A model generated the notes under the pieces. The model ran no database searches. It saw only the letters and a list, made by a program, of their open reading frames with translations, and was not told the origin of the DNA. Positions 53,755 to 62,240 of a stretch of 64,000 bases of DNA are shown one piece after another. This DNA comes from Saprospiraceae bacterium. Lineage in GTDB: Bacteria > Bacteroidota > Bacteroidia > Chitinophagales > Saprospiraceae. Numbering within the stretch: position 1 is the stretch's first letter; each line of letters starts with the position of its first letter. Location: the NCBI GenBank assembly GCA_025055285.1, contig JANWXM010000015.1:21642-85641 (forward strand). Direction: 5' to 3'. The position numbers and the translations under genes were made by a program.

Positions 53755-54286
53755 AAAATAGCAACTTGAATGACTAAGGCTAACCATATGCCGCCTCCCA
53801 GAGCAAAGCAACACCTCTTGGTGTGAGGTGCCTGATTCCTTTGCGAAGCAAAGGTAGTGTTGTAGATATTCCTTTGCGGGATTTGAGCCTTTCCTCTCTC
53901 ACACGTTGACCAGCGGTTCGATTTGGGCCACTGAGGTCAAGCAAATACCGTTCGAAGTCAAAATCACTCTTGAGGAGGCGAACTATTGCTTTTCCTCGAA
54001 AAATGCTTAAAGAGAGATGAAGCCTAGCGGATGCAAAACTAGAATGGCTGTTAGAAAAGTCACCAGCGCTGATGCTGGCAACACCACGAGTTTTGTCCTC
54101 TTAACACGCGTTGACAGGAAGCCCTTCCGTTTCATGCTTCGTCAAAAGTTTTCGCGCAGAGGCGCAAAAGTTAATGACCAATCTGATCGACGCAGCTAAT
54201 AAATCAGGCATGGCTTGATTTCTTGACAATTTGAACGTTTGCCCTACCTTTGCACGGTACCTTATTTCACTTTACCTAAGCCGCGT
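53755..54286. other. intergenic region with inverted repeats and a minus-strand -7 element
   Basis: About 530 bases. CACCTC/GAGGTG (53812-53830) and CCTTTGC-GAA-GCAAAGG (53838-53854) are inverted repeats. The second includes a perfect minus-strand -7 element (TACCTTTG, 53849-53856) that would drive transcription back toward the end of the acyl-CoA dehydrogenase gene. No ORF in the region is convincing, and a GGTTCGATTTGG near 53912 is not part of a tRNA. Confidence 0.4.
54245..54252 (+). promoter_or_regulatory. TAnnTTTG -7 element for the PKD-like gene
   Basis: TACCTTTG, a perfect match, 34 nt before the ATG at 54287. A TTGACA about 18 nt upstream of it resembles a -33 element. The element lies inside the longest frame from 54239, so 54287 is the likely start. 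Confidence 0.6.
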
Positions 54287-54787
54287 ATGGGCAAATTCGC
54301 TTACCCTTTCGGTTCGAAGCGGGAAACATTTTTGCTGATAGCCCTTGTTAGCATCGGCGTCGGAGGGCTAATCGTTCTTCAATTAGCTCAGCAAATGCCA
54401 AACAGCCGCCTTAAAGAGCGCACGATGGTGCAATCCGCTGCACAGAAGAACGAAACACCTAGACCATTCTTAGCGCCTATTCAACCAATTATCGGCGAAT
54501 TGGTGAACCGCGACGAGGAGTATCCTGAAGTTGGACAGCCTTTTACCTTTCATCTGACTAATTACTCGAGAGACGCAGTATTTGAGCTCGACCCAGGCGA
54601 CGGAAGCCCACGGCAAATATTTCGAGACGGAAAGTTGCGCTATGTGTACAAAAAACCCGGGAATTATCAAATTTCTCTGTGGGCAAAATACGAAGGCAAA
54701 GAAGTTAAATTAAAGACCATCACCAAAAAAGTTAAGGTGCCTCCCTCGCCTGAACGCATTCACGTAGGCACAATGGTTGATTTTTAG
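54287..54787 (+). CDS. single-pass membrane protein with PKD-like domain
   Basis: 166 residues from the ATG at 54287. A short basic N-terminus is followed by one transmembrane helix (FLLIALVSIGVGGLIVLQLA, about 15-34), an extended linker, and a PKD-like beta-sandwich at about 85-150: FTFHLTNYSRDAVFELDPGD, then LRYVYKKPGNYQISLWAKYE (family: DFGDG ... YxxPGxYxVxL). It probably presents the PKD domain outside the inner membrane, where such domains mediate protein or glycan binding. It precedes the ATP-grasp gene by 29 nt and may share its transcript. Function unknown. Confidence 0.75.
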   Translation: MGKFAYPFGSKRETFLLIALVSIGVGGLIVLQLAQQMPNSRLKERTMVQSAAQKNETPRPFLAPIQPIIGELVNRDEEYPEVGQPFTFHLTNYSRDAVFELDPGDGSPRQIFRDGKLRYVYKKPGNYQISLWAKYEGKEVKLKTITKKVKVPPSPERIHVGTMVDF

Positions 54788-54816
54788 GCAGTTTTTGCTA
54801 CGCTAAAACAAAACGC

Positions 54817-55845
54817 ATGAAAAAAATCGGAATTTTACACGGAAAAGAAACGTCTTTCCCAGAAGCTTTTGTGGCACGTGTCAACAGCAAAAATGTCAAA
54901 GGAGTACATGCGGAGCCGGCTTTTGTAGATGAGCTCATGCAGGGCAACCCAACGCCTTATGCTGTCTTGATTGACCGCATTAGCCAAGACGTGCCGTTCT
55001 ATCGAGCTTATTTGAAAAACGCTGCTCTCAATGGCACAGCAGTACTCAATAATCCATTTTGGTGGAGCGCAGACGAAAAATTTTTCAACAACTGCCTCGC
55101 TACAAAAATTGGCGTACCCGTGCCGCGTACTGTTTTGCTGCCTTCCAAAGAGATGCCTCCCGATACGAACGCAAACAGCTTCCGAAACTTAAAGTTCCCT
55201 TTAGAGTGGGAGAAAATTATTGATTACCTGGGAGGATTTCCTCTTTTCATGAAACCTCATGCCGGTGGAGGGTGGAAAAACGTTCATAAAGTGCATAATT
55301 TTGACGAGTTTTTGAGGGTCTACAACGAATCGGGCACGTTAGTCATGATGCTCCAGGAAGCCATTGAATTTGACAGCTACTTTCGCTGTTATTGCCTAGG
55401 CGGCAAGTACGTCCGTATTATGGATTACGAACCGCGCAATCCTCACCACTTGCGATATGTGGCCAGTCATAAAGTTCCTCAATCGCTGCGCGAGCAGATG
55501 CATGCATATGTGTTGCGCTTGAATGAAGCATTAGGCTACGATTTCAATACGGTGGAGTTCGCCGTGCGCGACGGCATTCCGTATGCTATTGATTTTTGCA
55601 ATCCTGCTCCCGATGCTGCCATAGATTCCGTCGGCGAAGAGAATTTCGAATGGGTCGTCGAAACTGCCGCTACGCTTGCTATTGAGCGCGCCTTGGCCCA
55701 TCGAGAAGGCGCAAATAACCTCACGTGGGGCACCTACGTAATTGGCGCTGTGAAAGGTCATCTACCCGCCATTTCTGAGGAAAAGCATAGCCCAGAAGCG
55801 GTAAAAAAAACCTCTCGAAATACCTCAACGGGTAAAAAGGCCTAG
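54817..55845 (+). CDS. ATP-grasp ligase-like protein
   Basis: 342 residues. An N-terminal Rossmann-like preATP-grasp part (KIGILHGKETSFPEAFVARV) is followed by FFNNCLATKIGVPVPRTVLL. The ATP-grasp fold follows: PLFMKPHAGGGWKNVHKV is the lysine plus glycine-rich loop at about 145-162, MLQEAIEFDSYFRCYCLGG the hinge, and NTVEFAVRDGIPYAIDFCNP the metal-binding E...N motif near 245-264. These enzymes form amide or thioester bonds from carboxylates with ATP. The substrates are unknown. The C-terminal 30 residues are basic and low-complexity. A long hairpin follows the gene. Confidence 0.85.
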   Translation: MKKIGILHGKETSFPEAFVARVNSKNVKGVHAEPAFVDELMQGNPTPYAVLIDRISQDVPFYRAYLKNAALNGTAVLNNPFWWSADEKFFNNCLATKIGVPVPRTVLLPSKEMPPDTNANSFRNLKFPLEWEKIIDYLGGFPLFMKPHAGGGWKNVHKVHNFDEFLRVYNESGTLVMMLQEAIEFDSYFRCYCLGGKYVRIMDYEPRNPHHLRYVASHKVPQSLREQMHAYVLRLNEALGYDFNTVEFAVRDGIPYAIDFCNPAPDAAIDSVGEENFEWVVETAATLAIERALAHREGANNLTWGTYVIGAVKGHLPAISEEKHSPEAVKKTSRNTSTGKKA

Positions 55846-55874
55846 CCATTGGCTGTTTGGCACGTCGTTTGACG

Positions 55875-55917
55875 TTAGGAAGCCCGTAAGCAAAGAATAT
55901 GCTTGCGGGCTTCCTAA
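55875..55917. terminator. 18-bp hairpin after the ATP-grasp gene
   Basis: TTAGGAAGCCCGTAAGCA (55875-55892) pairs with 55900-55917 with one G-T pair and a 7-base loop. It is very stable but lacks a T run, so it may act as a rho-independent-like or processing/stability element. Confidence 0.55.
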
Positions 55918-55999
55918 TCTAATGCGGCAAAATTTCAAGTCTACTAAAACGTTTAGACAGAAAAGCCGCCAGAACTTGAAAAACTTCTAATCCAATAAC

Positions 56000-56007
56000 C
56001 GATTTTG
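56000..56007 (+). promoter_or_regulatory. -7-like element 4 nt before the 56012 gene
   Basis: CGATTTTG keeps the TTTG half of the consensus and ends 4 nt before the ATG at 56012. Confidence 0.3.
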
Positions 56008-56011
56008 CGAT

Positions 56012-56689
56012 ATGAAATCAATCTTCCTAATTCCGGTCTTCTTCCTGCTGCTTACTCACACAGCCAACGCAAATTCGAGCAGCCTTACATACACAGGCAA
56101 TGAGCCAACTTTCCAAGATTTTTTGGCGCAGTTTCCTAAAGCATCGTTGCCATACTCCCTTGATGTAGAACAATTGCAGGCCGAGCTAGAAAAAAATGCT
56201 GCACCGGCAAAGGGCAAGCGCCTGGGATGGGAATACTATCACTTTCTGCCCATGCTCGAAGAAATTGCCAGCCTGAATCGCATGCCAGTATACCCAGAGC
56301 CGATAGCATCTTTTGAGACAAAGCAATTTTATGCCGTGCTTTACAACACAGGTCGGCAATATACGCAATACGTAAAAAGCTACTATGTCAGCGTATTCGA
56401 CAAGACGGGCAACCACCTAGCTACACACTTCGTAGCGGGTGTGAATGCGCAAACCATCATAGAAGCTACCATCACTGAAAACCTCACGGCTGAAGTGAAG
56501 TCTCACTTGGTCAATTGGGCCAAGCCATATCAGAAGGGTGCTCAAGACGGTAATATTATCGTAAGCCTCACGCCGGCAGGGCAACAAGTAATTTCGCTCA
56601 CCGAGGGCAATGTAGTAGAACAAATTCAGTGGGCATACAAGAGCCCTGCTATCGCTGACCGCTCTCTTATGGCTGATGCCCGTGAATAA
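56012..56689 (+). CDS. secreted protein, unknown function
   Basis: 225 residues. A signal peptide (MKSIFLIPVFFLLLTHTANA, cleavage near residue 20) is followed by a globular domain with no motif I can name: QDFLAQFPKASLPYSLDVEQ, GWEYYHFLPMLEEI, FYAVLYNTGRQYTQYVKSYY, NHLATHFVAGVN, then a beta-rich C-terminus (GNIIVSLTPAGQQVISLTEG). The pattern suggests a single periplasmic or extracellular domain. It is bounded by a strong hairpin upstream and a classic terminator downstream, so it is a separate transcription unit. Confidence 0.72.
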   Translation: MKSIFLIPVFFLLLTHTANANSSSLTYTGNEPTFQDFLAQFPKASLPYSLDVEQLQAELEKNAAPAKGKRLGWEYYHFLPMLEEIASLNRMPVYPEPIASFETKQFYAVLYNTGRQYTQYVKSYYVSVFDKTGNHLATHFVAGVNAQTIIEATITENLTAEVKSHLVNWAKPYQKGAQDGNIIVSLTPAGQQVISLTEGNVVEQIQWAYKSPAIADRSLMADARE

Positions 56690-56702
56690 GCAAGTATTTA
56701 GG

Positions 56703-56748
56703 AAAAATCCCCGTTCGGCGAAAAAGACACGGACGGGGATTTTTTTTT
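56703..56748 (+). terminator. intrinsic terminator of the 56012 gene
   Basis: ATCCCCGTTCG (56707-56717) pairs with CGGACGGGGAT (56730-56740), one G-T pair, followed by eight T residues. It lies just after the stop at 56689. Confidence 0.88.
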
Positions 56749-56795
56749 ATTCTTCGTGTACCGAGAAAACTGAGATCTCTCCAGGCGTTAGTCTC

Positions 56796-58160
56796 CTACG
56801 CAGGCTGTAGAGCCTCAATTTCAGGCAAGGCTGCGTGCACTTCCTCTTCGGTCAACTCATGATTAGTAAGTTTTTTAGCAAAGTAATCACCGTAGGCCTG
56901 CATGTCTAGGAAGCCATGGCCACAGAGATTGAAAAGTATAGTTTTCTTCGTCCCTTCTTCTCTGGCGCGATTGGCTTCGCGAATAACCTGAGCAATAGCA
57001 TGAGTGGCCTCGGGAGCCGGAATGATGCCCTCCGTCTGCGCGAAGAGCACGCCAGCCTCGAAGCATTCTAATTGTTGCAAGGCAACAGCCTCGATAAGGC
57101 CATCTTTGAGGAGCTGACTGCAGATGACGCTAGCCCCATGGTAGCGCAGTCCACCCGCGTGAATAGCTGCGGGTTTGAAATTGTGCCCTAGCGTATACAT
57201 TGGAAGCAGCGGCGTATAGCCTGCCGTGTCGCCAAAGTCGTACTTGAACACTCCGCGCGTCAGTTTTGGACAAGAAGCAGGCTCCACGGCAATACAGCGC
57301 ACCTTGCGGCTACCTTCGAGATGGTAACGAAGAAACGGAAATGCCGTGCCCGCAAAGTTCGAACCGCCGCCCAATGGTGCAATTACGATGTCGGGAAAGT
57401 CACCTGCCATTTCCAGTTGTTTGAGCGCCTCTTGGCCGATAACAGTTTGATGCATCAACACGTGATTGAGCACTGAACCGAGCGAATACTTAGTCCTTTC
57501 GTCTTGAGCAGCTACTTCAATAGCCTCTGAAATCGCAATGCCCAAGCTGCCCGTAGATTTTGGATCAACCGCCAAGATGTTGCGCCCTGCTTGGGTGCGT
57601 CTGCTCGGCGAGGAGTAAACTTTCGCTCCATAAGCCTTCATCAAAATCTTCCGATAAGGCTTTTGTTTGTAACTAATAGCCACCATATACACCTCGCACT
57701 TGAGGCCAAACTGAGCGCATGCAAACGCCAAAGCTGAACCCCACTGACCTGCGCCAGTTTCTGTGGTTAGGCGCTTTACTTTCTCCTGTTTGTTGTAGTA
57801 AGCCTGTGCCACGGCCGTGTTAGGCTTGTGCGAGCCAACAGGGCTAGCGCCTTCGTATTTGTAGTAGATTCGCGCTGGTGTCTTGAGCGCTTTTTCCAGG
57901 CGCGTTGCTCGAATGAGTGGTGTCGGACGCCAAATTCGATAAATATCGCGAACCTGATCGGGTATCTCAATATAGCGTTCGGTAGATACCTCTTGTTTTA
58001 TCAACTCCATCGGAAACAGCGGCGCCAAATCTTGTGGTCCCACAGGTTGCTTTGTTGCCGGATGTAGTGGAGGCAGCGGCTTATTGGGCATGTCAGCCAG
58101 AATGTTGTACCAATGCGTCGGAATGTCAGATTCGGCAAGGAGAATTTTTTTAAAGTCCAT
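56796..58160 (-). CDS. TrpB2-type tryptophan synthase beta chain-like enzyme
   Basis: PLP enzyme that joins indole and serine to tryptophan, or a related beta-replacement. 454 residues from the ATG at 58160, longer than classical TrpB (about 400) as expected for TrpB2. N-terminal [20 protein letters not shown] is the TrpB2 signature. The PLP lysine lies in [20 protein letters not shown] (about 105-125), followed by [20 protein letters not shown] and the phosphate-binding loop [37 protein letters not shown] and [17 protein letters not shown] complete the match. No trpA or other trp genes are adjacent, and TrpB2 often acts without TrpA. Confidence 0.92.
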   Translation of the reverse strand: MDFKKILLAESDIPTHWYNILADMPNKPLPPLHPATKQPVGPQDLAPLFPMELIKQEVSTERYIEIPDQVRDIYRIWRPTPLIRATRLEKALKTPARIYYKYEGASPVGSHKPNTAVAQAYYNKQEKVKRLTTETGAGQWGSALAFACAQFGLKCEVYMVAISYKQKPYRKILMKAYGAKVYSSPSRRTQAGRNILAVDPKSTGSLGIAISEAIEVAAQDERTKYSLGSVLNHVLMHQTVIGQEALKQLEMAGDFPDIVIAPLGGGSNFAGTAFPFLRYHLEGSRKVRCIAVEPASCPKLTRGVFKYDFGDTAGYTPLLPMYTLGHNFKPAAIHAGGLRYHGASVICSQLLKDGLIEAVALQQLECFEAGVLFAQTEGIIPAPEATHAIAQVIREANRAREEGTKKTILFNLCGHGFLDMQAYGDYFAKKLTNHELTEEEVHAALPEIEALQPA

Positions 58161-58644
58161 AATCACCCCCGTAGTTTTTTTAATGACAAATAAAACAGAG
58201 TGCAAGTTTCGAGTTTTTGAAAGGTTTATCAAAAATGAATCTTATTTTTCCTCAAAAGGTGTGGAGTACTACACAATAAAAGATGCCTCACAAGCTTAGC
58301 CTTAAGTGTAGCATTTTTTCGAGGAGTAATTTATTGGCCGCTAACTTCTAGGCAGATAAGACGCCGACCCCTCCTTTCGAAGCACAGTGCTTCGAAAGAC
58401 GTGCTGTATGCATACTTAATCTCTTGCAATTAATCAACTCATTAGCTAAACAAAGGGAGACCCTCTATCCTAACCATCCCTTTATCCCTCCATTTCCATA
58501 GATGAACATGCCGCCTCAGACAAAAGCCTTAGGTAGAGAAGGCACAAGTGTGTTGAACAGGAATGAGATGCGCCCAAAGAAATCTTTCACTAGTGGATAA
58601 GACGCTGCTAGGGATTTGCCTGTCTACGCTATGTATAGACCCAG
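58161..58644. other. intergenic region between trpB2-like gene and xerD, with a 25-bp palindrome
   Basis: About 480 bases without a gene. The notable element is CTTTCGAAGCAC-A-GTGCTTCGAAAG at 58374-58398 (listed separately). The rest is AT-moderate and shows nothing I can assign. Confidence 0.4.
58374..58398. repeat. 25-bp perfect palindrome
   Basis: Two 12-base arms (CTTTCGAAGCAC and GTGCTTCGAAAG) flank a single A. The symmetry of both arms suits a dimeric DNA-binding protein more than an RNA hairpin, because no loop space is left. It lies downstream of xerD and upstream of the TrpB2 gene. Confidence 0.6.
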
Positions 58645-59568
58645 CTACCTAGGTTCCTCTCGCCCAAACTTGAGCCGAGGATGATAGAGATAGATAGTTT
58701 CTCGGAGGTATTCGGCATCTAGGTGAGTATAAATCTCTGTCGTAGTAATACTTTCATGACCAAGCATGTCTTGCACAGCGCGCAAATCAGCTCCTCCTTC
58801 GATGAGGTGAGTAGCAAACGAATGACGAAAAGTATGCGGGCTAATCCTCTTAGTAATCCCGGCCTGAAGGGCGAGTTTCTTCACTAGGAGAAAAACCATG
58901 ACGCGACTCATCCGCATGCCGCGGCGATTGAGAAAGACAAAAGACTCATGGCCGGGCTGAATGGGAAATCTAGGACGAACCTCATCTAAATAGCGATGTA
59001 AGAAATGAGCTGGCTCAGGGCCAATTGGTACGAAGCGCTCTTTCCGCCCCTTTCCGCGAACTTTTAAAAAGCCCGCCGGCAAGAACAAATCTGCACAGCG
59101 TAGATGAACTAACTCACTAACGCGCAAGCCACAGGCGTAGAGCGTCTCTACTATTGCTCGATTGCGTAGGTCTAATAAGGCTTGCGTGCCAATGCTGTTC
59201 AAAAGACGCTGCACCTCGTCGACGGAAAGCACCGTAGGTAACTGTGCGCGTAGGTGCGGCATTTCCACTAATTCAGTTGGATCGCTCTCTATGTAGTCTT
59301 CTAATAAAAGAAACCGATAAAATGCGCGCAAACCAGAGAGGATCCGAGCTTGTGAGCTAGCCTCTAAACCAATGTCATTGAGCCAGTGGACAAACTGTAC
59401 GATGTCTTCTCGTCGAGTATTCAAGGGCAAGCATCCTTTATTTCTCGACTCTATGTATTGGCGAAATTTGTGCACATCAGCAGTATAAGCAGCTACCGTG
59501 TGCTCACTCATAGAGCGTTCCAATCGCAAGTACACCTCAAATTGTCGTAGAGCAGTTGTCCAATCCAT
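58645..59568 (-). CDS. xerD: tyrosine recombinase XerD
   Basis: Site-specific recombinase resolving chromosome dimers at dif. 307 residues with an N-terminal SAM-like domain (about 1-100) and a catalytic domain. Active-site residues are all visible: Arg149 (ACGLRVSELVHL), Lys173 (VRGKGRKERFVP), His245 and Arg248 (SPHTFRHSFATHL), His271 (LGHESITTTEIY) and nucleophile Tyr280. Length and sequence fit XerC/XerD, with XerD favoured by overall similarity; no phage or integron genes are nearby, so a housekeeping role is likely. No dif-like site was identified. Confidence 0.9.
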   Translation of the reverse strand: MDWTTALRQFEVYLRLERSMSEHTVAAYTADVHKFRQYIESRNKGCLPLNTRREDIVQFVHWLNDIGLEASSQARILSGLRAFYRFLLLEDYIESDPTELVEMPHLRAQLPTVLSVDEVQRLLNSIGTQALLDLRNRAIVETLYACGLRVSELVHLRCADLFLPAGFLKVRGKGRKERFVPIGPEPAHFLHRYLDEVRPRFPIQPGHESFVFLNRRGMRMSRVMVFLLVKKLALQAGITKRISPHTFRHSFATHLIEGGADLRAVQDMLGHESITTTEIYTHLDAEYLRETIYLYHPRLKFGREEPR

Positions 59569-59771
59569 GGGTCTTGGCGGAATTAAGCCGCGCGCCGCTA
59601 AGCTAGGAGGTACGACACGCGTTTATCAGCATATAATTTATTTGATGGATTTTTATCGTTCACTCTGCGACCTGAACACAGAGCAATTTGCTAAGAGTAC
59701 TGCGTCGTTGGAAAAGATCAAATTACTGTATTACAGCATTTTAATACAAGAGGCTTTCCCTGACGGGAAAA

Positions 59772-62087
59772 CTATCTTTTGCGTGCGATACTTGTGGGCG
59801 GGATGTCGTCCACCCATTCCATTTCGATTTGGCGACGTGCGCTATCTACAGCGACGATGCGCACTCGGACGCGGTCGCCTATCTTGATTACTCGATGGGT
59901 ACGAAGTGCACGAGCGCGCAAGTTTCCGTCTTCTACGATGAAAGGCTCGCGTAGTGAGCGAAAATCCACCAATCCTTCGGCAAGAGTATCAGGTAGCTCA
60001 ACGAAGAAGCCTCGTTCGATAAAGCCGCTTACGAAACCTTCAAAGACCTCTCCAACGTGACGCTGCAACAACTCCACTTGCATATACCTCACGCTCTCAC
60101 GCTCTGCATCCGCCGCTTTGCGTTCTTGTTCGCTAATGTGCTTGCATTGCTCTTCTAAGCGTTCTTTGTTAACGCGATAGATGGACTCACCGAGATTCCC
60201 TTCTAGGATTCGATGAACCAATATGTCAGCATAGCGGCGTATAGGAGAGGTAAAATGCGTATAGTGAGAGAAGCCCAACCCATAATGACCGATGTTGCGC
60301 GTCGAGTAAATTGCCTTAGCCATGGTTCGTATGGCCAATGGCTCTAGGATTTTAAGACGTGGATCACTTTCAGCTGCGCGCATCAGTTGGTTGTATGACT
60401 CAGCAATTTGGCGCGGTGTATTTACTTTTATGGGATAGCCCATTTCGGCGGCAAAACGAGCAAATTCAGCCACTTTTTCCATATCAGGTAAGTCGTGTAC
60501 GCGATAAACGAAAGGGATTTCCTGCTGACCGGCAGCCTTTTGCTGAATAAAAAGAGCTACTTCCCGATTTGCCAAAAGCATGAAATCCTCAATGAGCCGA
60601 TGGGCTTCCTTGCGTACTTTGACGTAGGCCTCAAGCGGACGGCCATCATCGCTCAAGCGAAAGCGCACCTCCTCTGTGTCAAAACCAATAGCGCCGTTGC
60701 GCTCGCGCTCGCGACGCATTTTTTCAGCAATCCGATGAAGTGTTTTTAAAGCCCATTCTAGTTGAGGGTAAATGGTGAGTTGACGCAATGCCTCAGTAGG
60801 TTTGCCCTCCAAGATAGTTTGAGCCTCTTCGTAAGAAAAGCGCTTAACGGAATGAATAATTGTTTTGCCAAACCAGCGCGACACTACGCAGTCTTGTTCA
60901 TCGAATACGAAAACGGCTGAAAATGTCAAGCGATCTTCATAAGGCACAAGCGAGCACAAATGATTGGATAGTTTTTCAGGCAACATAGGGCAAACACGGT
61001 CAACCAAGTAGACCGACGTACTCCGCTGATATGCCTCGGCGTCTAAACGCGTGCCGGCTTTGAGGTAGTAGGTCACGTCAGCAATGTGAACGCCGATTTC
61101 AAGATGCCCATTTTCTAAGGTGCGGATACTGATGGCATCATCAAAATCTTTTGCATCCTCTGGGTCAATAGTAAACGTGAGTACAGAGCGAAAGTCGCGG
61201 CGACGGTCGTACTCCTCTGGCGGAATAAAGTCGGGCATTTCGGCGGCTTCAGCGAATGCCTCTGGCGAATGGTGAAGTTCGAAACCGGCATTAATGAGAA
61301 TTTTGTTCATCTCGAAATCGTGTCCACCACTAGAACCCAAGACGTGAGTCACTTTGCCAATAGGCACGCGTCCCTTACCCTCCTGCCAGTCGGTAATCCG
61401 GACAATAACTTTGTCGCTATCTCGGGCTTCGCCGCAGGCTTCTAAAGGTACATATATGTCCATGGGCATGTTAGGGTCGTCAGGGAAGAACAAGGCGTAT
61501 TTGCGGCTTTTCCGTAAAGTACCAATGAAGACCTCCCTGGCCCGTTTAAGTACTCTGATTACTTCGCCTTCAGGACGGCGATAGGCAGAACGTTTGCTAG
61601 AGGAGGCAGTAGGGAAAAGAAGCACTTGAACAAGGTCACCGTGTAAAGCGCCATTCAGGTAGCGCGGCGCTACAAAAACATCTTCTGCAAGCGCATCCGT
61701 TACAACGTAAGCTGCACCTGAACGCGTGATGTCTATGCGACCCTCTATTATCTTTGGTTGCTTAGGCTTGCTTTTTTCCCGCTGCTTGGCGACTGAATCT
61801 TCCCTTGCAGTCGGAGAAGGAGGTTTCTCGGTTCTTTTTTCTTTACTCGTCAGACGATCTATAGCCGCGCCATAACGACCATTTTTTCTCATTTCAACCG
61901 AGCCTGCCTGCATCAACTGTTGAAGAGCATGCTCTACGGAGTGACGATTATTGGCCACATTCAATAACTCAGATAACTCAGAGGGCGCAAAGGTCTTCTT
62001 CGGATTAGCTAGCAAAAACTTTAAAACCTCGATTTGTAAGGCTTTAGCAGTCAGTTTTTTCCTGCCATTCTTTTTATTTTTCTTCAT
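59772..62087 (-). CDS. rnr: ribonuclease R
   Basis: Processive 3'-5' exoribonuclease that degrades structured RNA. 771 residues. An N-terminal helix-turn-helix (ALQIEVLKFLLANPKKTFAP) and a charged linker precede the cold-shock domains (GDLVQVLLFP, then PLEACGEARDSDKVIVRI). The RNB catalytic domain contains TIDPEDAKDFDDAISIRTLE, with the metal-binding aspartates at about 265-280, VDRVCPMLPEKLSNHLCSL, DFMLLANREVALFI and YTHFTSPIRRYADILVHRIL. The C-terminal S1 domain (VGEVFEGFVSGFIERGFFVE) is followed by a short basic tail. A small hairpin lies in the 5' leader. Confidence 0.95.
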   Translation of the reverse strand: MKKNKKNGRKKLTAKALQIEVLKFLLANPKKTFAPSELSELLNVANNRHSVEHALQQLMQAGSVEMRKNGRYGAAIDRLTSKEKRTEKPPSPTAREDSVAKQREKSKPKQPKIIEGRIDITRSGAAYVVTDALAEDVFVAPRYLNGALHGDLVQVLLFPTASSSKRSAYRRPEGEVIRVLKRAREVFIGTLRKSRKYALFFPDDPNMPMDIYVPLEACGEARDSDKVIVRITDWQEGKGRVPIGKVTHVLGSSGGHDFEMNKILINAGFELHHSPEAFAEAAEMPDFIPPEEYDRRRDFRSVLTFTIDPEDAKDFDDAISIRTLENGHLEIGVHIADVTYYLKAGTRLDAEAYQRSTSVYLVDRVCPMLPEKLSNHLCSLVPYEDRLTFSAVFVFDEQDCVVSRWFGKTIIHSVKRFSYEEAQTILEGKPTEALRQLTIYPQLEWALKTLHRIAEKMRRERERNGAIGFDTEEVRFRLSDDGRPLEAYVKVRKEAHRLIEDFMLLANREVALFIQQKAAGQQEIPFVYRVHDLPDMEKVAEFARFAAEMGYPIKVNTPRQIAESYNQLMRAAESDPRLKILEPLAIRTMAKAIYSTRNIGHYGLGFSHYTHFTSPIRRYADILVHRILEGNLGESIYRVNKERLEEQCKHISEQERKAADAERESVRYMQVELLQRHVGEVFEGFVSGFIERGFFVELPDTLAEGLVDFRSLREPFIVEDGNLRARALRTHRVIKIGDRVRVRIVAVDSARRQIEMEWVDDIPPTSIARKR

Positions 62088-62099
62088 AAAAAATCGAGC

Positions 62100-62118
62100 G
62101 CGCTGCTTAAGGCAGCGC
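62100..62118 (-). promoter_or_regulatory. hairpin in the rnr 5' leader
   Basis: GCGCTGC and GCAGCGC form a perfect 7-bp stem with loop TTAAG, 13 nt upstream of the rnr ATG at 62087. It could affect translation or stability of rnr mRNA; RNase R itself targets structured RNA, so autoregulation is conceivable. Confidence 0.35.
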
Positions 62119-62209
62119 AGTATTCGGGTGTTTTCGTTTTTTCAAGCAAACGTTCTACCCGTAAAAAGGTTGTTTTTCAGCGCAATTTTAGCCGGTTAAC
62201 TTTAATTCT

Positions 62210-62217
62210 TACCTTCG
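62210..62217 (+). promoter_or_regulatory. -7 element for dapB
   Basis: TACCTTCG, one mismatch from TAnnTTTG, 23 nt before the ATG at 62241. Confidence 0.45.
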
Positions 62218-62240
62218 AGCTGTTAATTTTCTTCTGACTT

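Noticed and set aside
53905..53925. GGTTCGATTTGG resembling a tRNA T-arm
   Set aside because: No acceptor, D or anticodon arms can be folded around it.
58645..59568. Tyrosine recombinase as an integrase of a mobile element
   Set aside because: Length and motifs are of the XerC/D type and no att-like repeats, phage or cargo genes flank it.
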